Assembly (NCBI RefSeq): GCF_014200375.1
Contig: NZ_JACHBP010000001.1
Location: 496,001 to 560,000, forward strand
DNA length: 64,000 bases
Direction: 5' to 3'
Source: Terrimesophilobacter mesophilus
GTDB taxonomy: Bacteria; Actinomycetota; Actinomycetes; Actinomycetales; Microbacteriaceae
Shown: piece by piece, positions 62,649 through 64,000 of the stretch
Layout: each line of letters starts with the position of its first letter
Numbering within the stretch: the stretch's first letter is position 1
Translations under genes and position numbers: made by a program
The notes under the pieces: generated by a model
What the model was told of the DNA's origin: nothing
What the model saw: only the letters and a program-made list of their open reading frames with translations
Database searches by the model: none

Positions 62649-62957
62649 TTACTTGATGCTGGTGATCTTGACGCGGGTGAGCTCGGAGCGGTGCCCCATG
62701 CGACGCTTGTACCCGGTCTTGTTCTTGTAGTTCTGAATGTTGATCTTCGGTCCGCGCAGGTCGCCGACGACCTCGGCGGTCACGGTGATCTTCGCGAGTG
62801 CCTTCGCGTCGTGGGTGATCTTGTCACCGTCGACGAACAAGACCGGCGCGAGCTCGACGTTGCCGTCCTTGTCCGCCTTGATGCGGTCGAGAACGACGAT
62901 CGAGCCGACCTCGACCTTCTCCTGCCGACCGCCGGCGCGCACAACTGCGTAAACCAC
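62649..62957 (-). CDS. rplU: 50S ribosomal protein L21
   Basis: 102 aa; starts [19 protein letters not shown] and ends with [18 protein letters not shown], typical of L21. First gene of rplU-rpmA-(obgE-proB). The start codon at 62957 is GTG. Confidence 0.98.
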   Translation of the reverse strand: MVYAVVRAGGRQEKVEVGSIVVLDRIKADKDGNVELAPVLFVDGDKITHDAKALAKITVTAEVVGDLRGPKINIQNYKNKTGYKRRMGHRSELTRVKITSIK

Positions 62958-63041
62958 GTGGAACCCTCACTGTTGAAAGACTGTCCTGATTGAAGACGTT
63001 GGCGTAGAAAGCGGGCTCAGCCCAGCACACGCCGAAGGTCA

Positions 63042-63071
63042 ATACTACTTGATGTTCTGCAACTCGGTCAA
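63042..63071 (-). promoter_or_regulatory. Promoter of rplU-rpmA
   Basis: TTGACC, 18-bp spacer, TAGTAT on the minus strand, about 85 bp before the rplU start. It overlaps the stop codon of the upstream membrane gene. The leader holds a small GGGC/GCCC hairpin near 63013-63023. Confidence 0.65.
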
Positions 63072-63634
63072 ACCTCGTCGATGAGCCCGGCGACCGGATG
63101 CTTCGCCGGGTGTGCCCGCAGCCAGATCCAGAGCAGCACGCACGCGAGGATGGTGATCGGGGCGAGACTGATGGCGAGGTTCAGGGCGCCGAACAACGCG
63201 TTCGAGAACGCCCATCCGGCACTGGCGGACACCGTCGAGAACAGCCCGAATGCCCATCCGAAGACCTGGCCGGACGATACGTCGTAATGGCTGAACAAGG
63301 ATTCGAGCAGGGTCACGACGAAGACGATGACGGCGCCGCACGCCGCCGCCAGGAGCGAGCGGGTGATGACGTGGGCGATGTGGAGTTCCGCCGCGACCGG
63401 CGCGAGAAGCCACAGGCTCAGGAACACCCCGATGACGAACGGAAGCACCCCGAGAACGGTGCCGAGGAGGAACGAGGGAAACAGTCCGTCGACGGCACCC
63501 TGGGAGATCATCACACCGGCATAGAGCAGCGAGCTCAGAAGCCTCTGGACGACGTAGGTGCCGAGAATGATGAGTGCGGCGGACGCAGCCGCCAGCACTC
63601 CCCTGCGGCCGAACAGGCTCGCGAAGCCTCGCAT
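63068..63634 (-). CDS. Integral membrane protein of unknown function
   Basis: About 188 aa with five or six hydrophobic segments (near 13-32, 50-75, 85-110, 120-145, 145-170), ending in a short polar tail AKHPVAGLIDEV. Not recognised. ATG 63634 follows AGGAG by ten bases; a GTG at 63643 is an alternative. Its stop overlaps the rplU promoter. Divergent from the DUF4031 gene. Confidence 0.75.
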   Translation of the reverse strand: MRGFASLFGRRGVLAAASAALIILGTYVVQRLLSSLLYAGVMISQGAVDGLFPSFLLGTVLGVLPFVIGVFLSLWLLAPVAAELHIAHVITRSLLAAACGAVIVFVVTLLESLFSHYDVSSGQVFGWAFGLFSTVSASAGWAFSNALFGALNLAISLAPITILACVLLWIWLRAHPAKHPVAGLIDEV

Positions 63635-63648
63635 CCGAATCACGCTCC

Positions 63649-63654
63649 TAGACT
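63649..63654 (+). promoter_or_regulatory. -10 box of a leaderless promoter for the DUF4031 gene
   Basis: TAGACT, 7 nt, ATG at 63662. Confidence 0.4.
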
Positions 63655-63661
63655 TTCACTC

Positions 63662-63937
63662 ATGACGGTGCTCATCGACCAGCCTAGATGGCCCGCCCAC
63701 GACACACTCTGGTCGCATCTCGTGAGCGACACCTCTCTCGACGAGTTGCACGCCTTCGCGAAAGCCGCCGGACTGCCGCCCCGGTCCTTCGACCTCGATC
63801 ACTATGACGTTCCGGAGCACCGCTACGCGGAGCTCGTGGCATCCGGCGCCCAGCCGGTGAGCAACCGCGAACTCGTGAAGCGGCTGGAGTCCAGCGGACT
63901 GCGCGTGACCCAGCGCGAACGGCGCGCCAGGGACTAG
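63662..63937 (+). CDS. DUF4031 domain protein
   Basis: 91 aa; begins MTVLIDQPRWPAHDTLWSHLVSD and contains FAKAAGLPPRSFDLDHYDVPEHRY, the hallmarks of DUF4031. Function unknown; the family is widely found in actinobacteria. Soluble and compact. The last four bases overlap the stop of a possible minus-strand frame entering from the right. Confidence 0.85.
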   Translation: MTVLIDQPRWPAHDTLWSHLVSDTSLDELHAFAKAAGLPPRSFDLDHYDVPEHRYAELVASGAQPVSNRELVKRLESSGLRVTQRERRARD

Positions 63938-64000
63938 TCCGTCGTCGCCACCGCGCCACCGGCGGTCGATGCCCTCCGCGACCGTCGGGGAGCAGCCGCC
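63934..64000 (-). CDS. Possible C-terminal end of a gene entering from the right
   Basis: An open minus-strand frame of 22 codons runs from the window edge to TAG at 63936-63934, ending PRRSRRASTAGGAVATTD. The basic, Ala-rich tail would suit ribonuclease E/G, which usually lies upstream of rplU in actinobacteria. Too short to be sure. Confidence 0.35.
   Translation of the reverse strand, partial: AAAPRRSRRASTAGGAVATTD

Overview
This is high-GC DNA from an actinobacterium, most likely a member of the Microbacteriaceae. The inference rests on the GC-rich, GTG/TTG-start-rich genes, the hrcA-dnaJ-rsmE-HIT-phoH-ybeY-CBS-era string, the rplU-rpmA-obgE-proB...nadD-rsfS string, a DUF3516-type helicase and very frequent leaderless promoters. 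The window looks like ordinary chromosomal backbone. I see no integrase, transposase, prophage, CRISPR array or rRNA gene. There is one tRNA (Ala, anticodon GGC). No stretch over 300 bp lacks a gene.

Layout. 1-3.9 kb: an ABC exporter (permease cut by the window edge, plus ATPase) downstream of a NarL-type two-component pair. 3.9-10.9 kb: one minus-strand operon running hrcA, dnaJ, rsmE, HIT hydrolase, phoH, ybeY, CBS/CorC-like protein, era, headed by a CIRCE operator; it joins heat-shock control to ribosome maturation. 11.1-12 kb: two DUF4870 membrane paralogues separated by a strong terminator. 12-16.3 kb: lepA, GNAT, DUF1990, hemW (minus). 16.6-23.6 kb: rpsT (plus), then comEA-comEC-holA and leuS (minus). 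23.7-26.6 kb: pabB facing a class IV aminotransferase (pabC-like) with 11 bp between their start codons, then a DedA protein.

26.6-30.6 kb: a four-gene osmoprotectant (OpuC/ProWX-type) ABC system behind a TetR regulator. 30.8-35.3 kb: App1-type phosphatase, siderophore-interacting protein, a small membrane protein, a stand-alone LigD-type primase/polymerase and a glucose-6-phosphate dehydrogenase whose 3' end overlaps it antisense. 35.3-43.8 kb: GH15 glycosidase, winged-helix protein, small proteins, MDR oxidoreductase, UbiA prenyltransferase, glutamate dehydrogenase and a DHA2 exporter. 43.9-55.4 kb: DUF3516 helicase, membrane-anchored molybdopterin oxidoreductase, nucleoside hydrolase, EamA transporter with a possible leader peptide, SRPBCC protein, an unusual zinc-ribbon SDR, TRIC channel, M20 amidohydrolase, a terpenoid-cyclase-fold protein and tRNA-Ala.

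55.4-64 kb: lipoprotein, an unknown coupled to rsfS, a Pro/Ala-rich membrane-anchored protein, nadD, a small membrane protein, proB, obgE, rpmA, rplU, a membrane protein, DUF4031 and possibly the tail of another gene.

The clearest features beyond gene content are (i) a repeated TAnnnT-N6-start-codon architecture at about fourteen loci, implying widespread leaderless transcription, including a mirror-symmetric pabB/pabC pair; (ii) strong recurrence of GCATCC/GGATGC on both strands, apparently overriding codon choice; (iii) a 62-nt imperfect palindrome between era and the sensor kinase; (iv) the zinc-ribbon SDR lacking an intact YxxxK motif.
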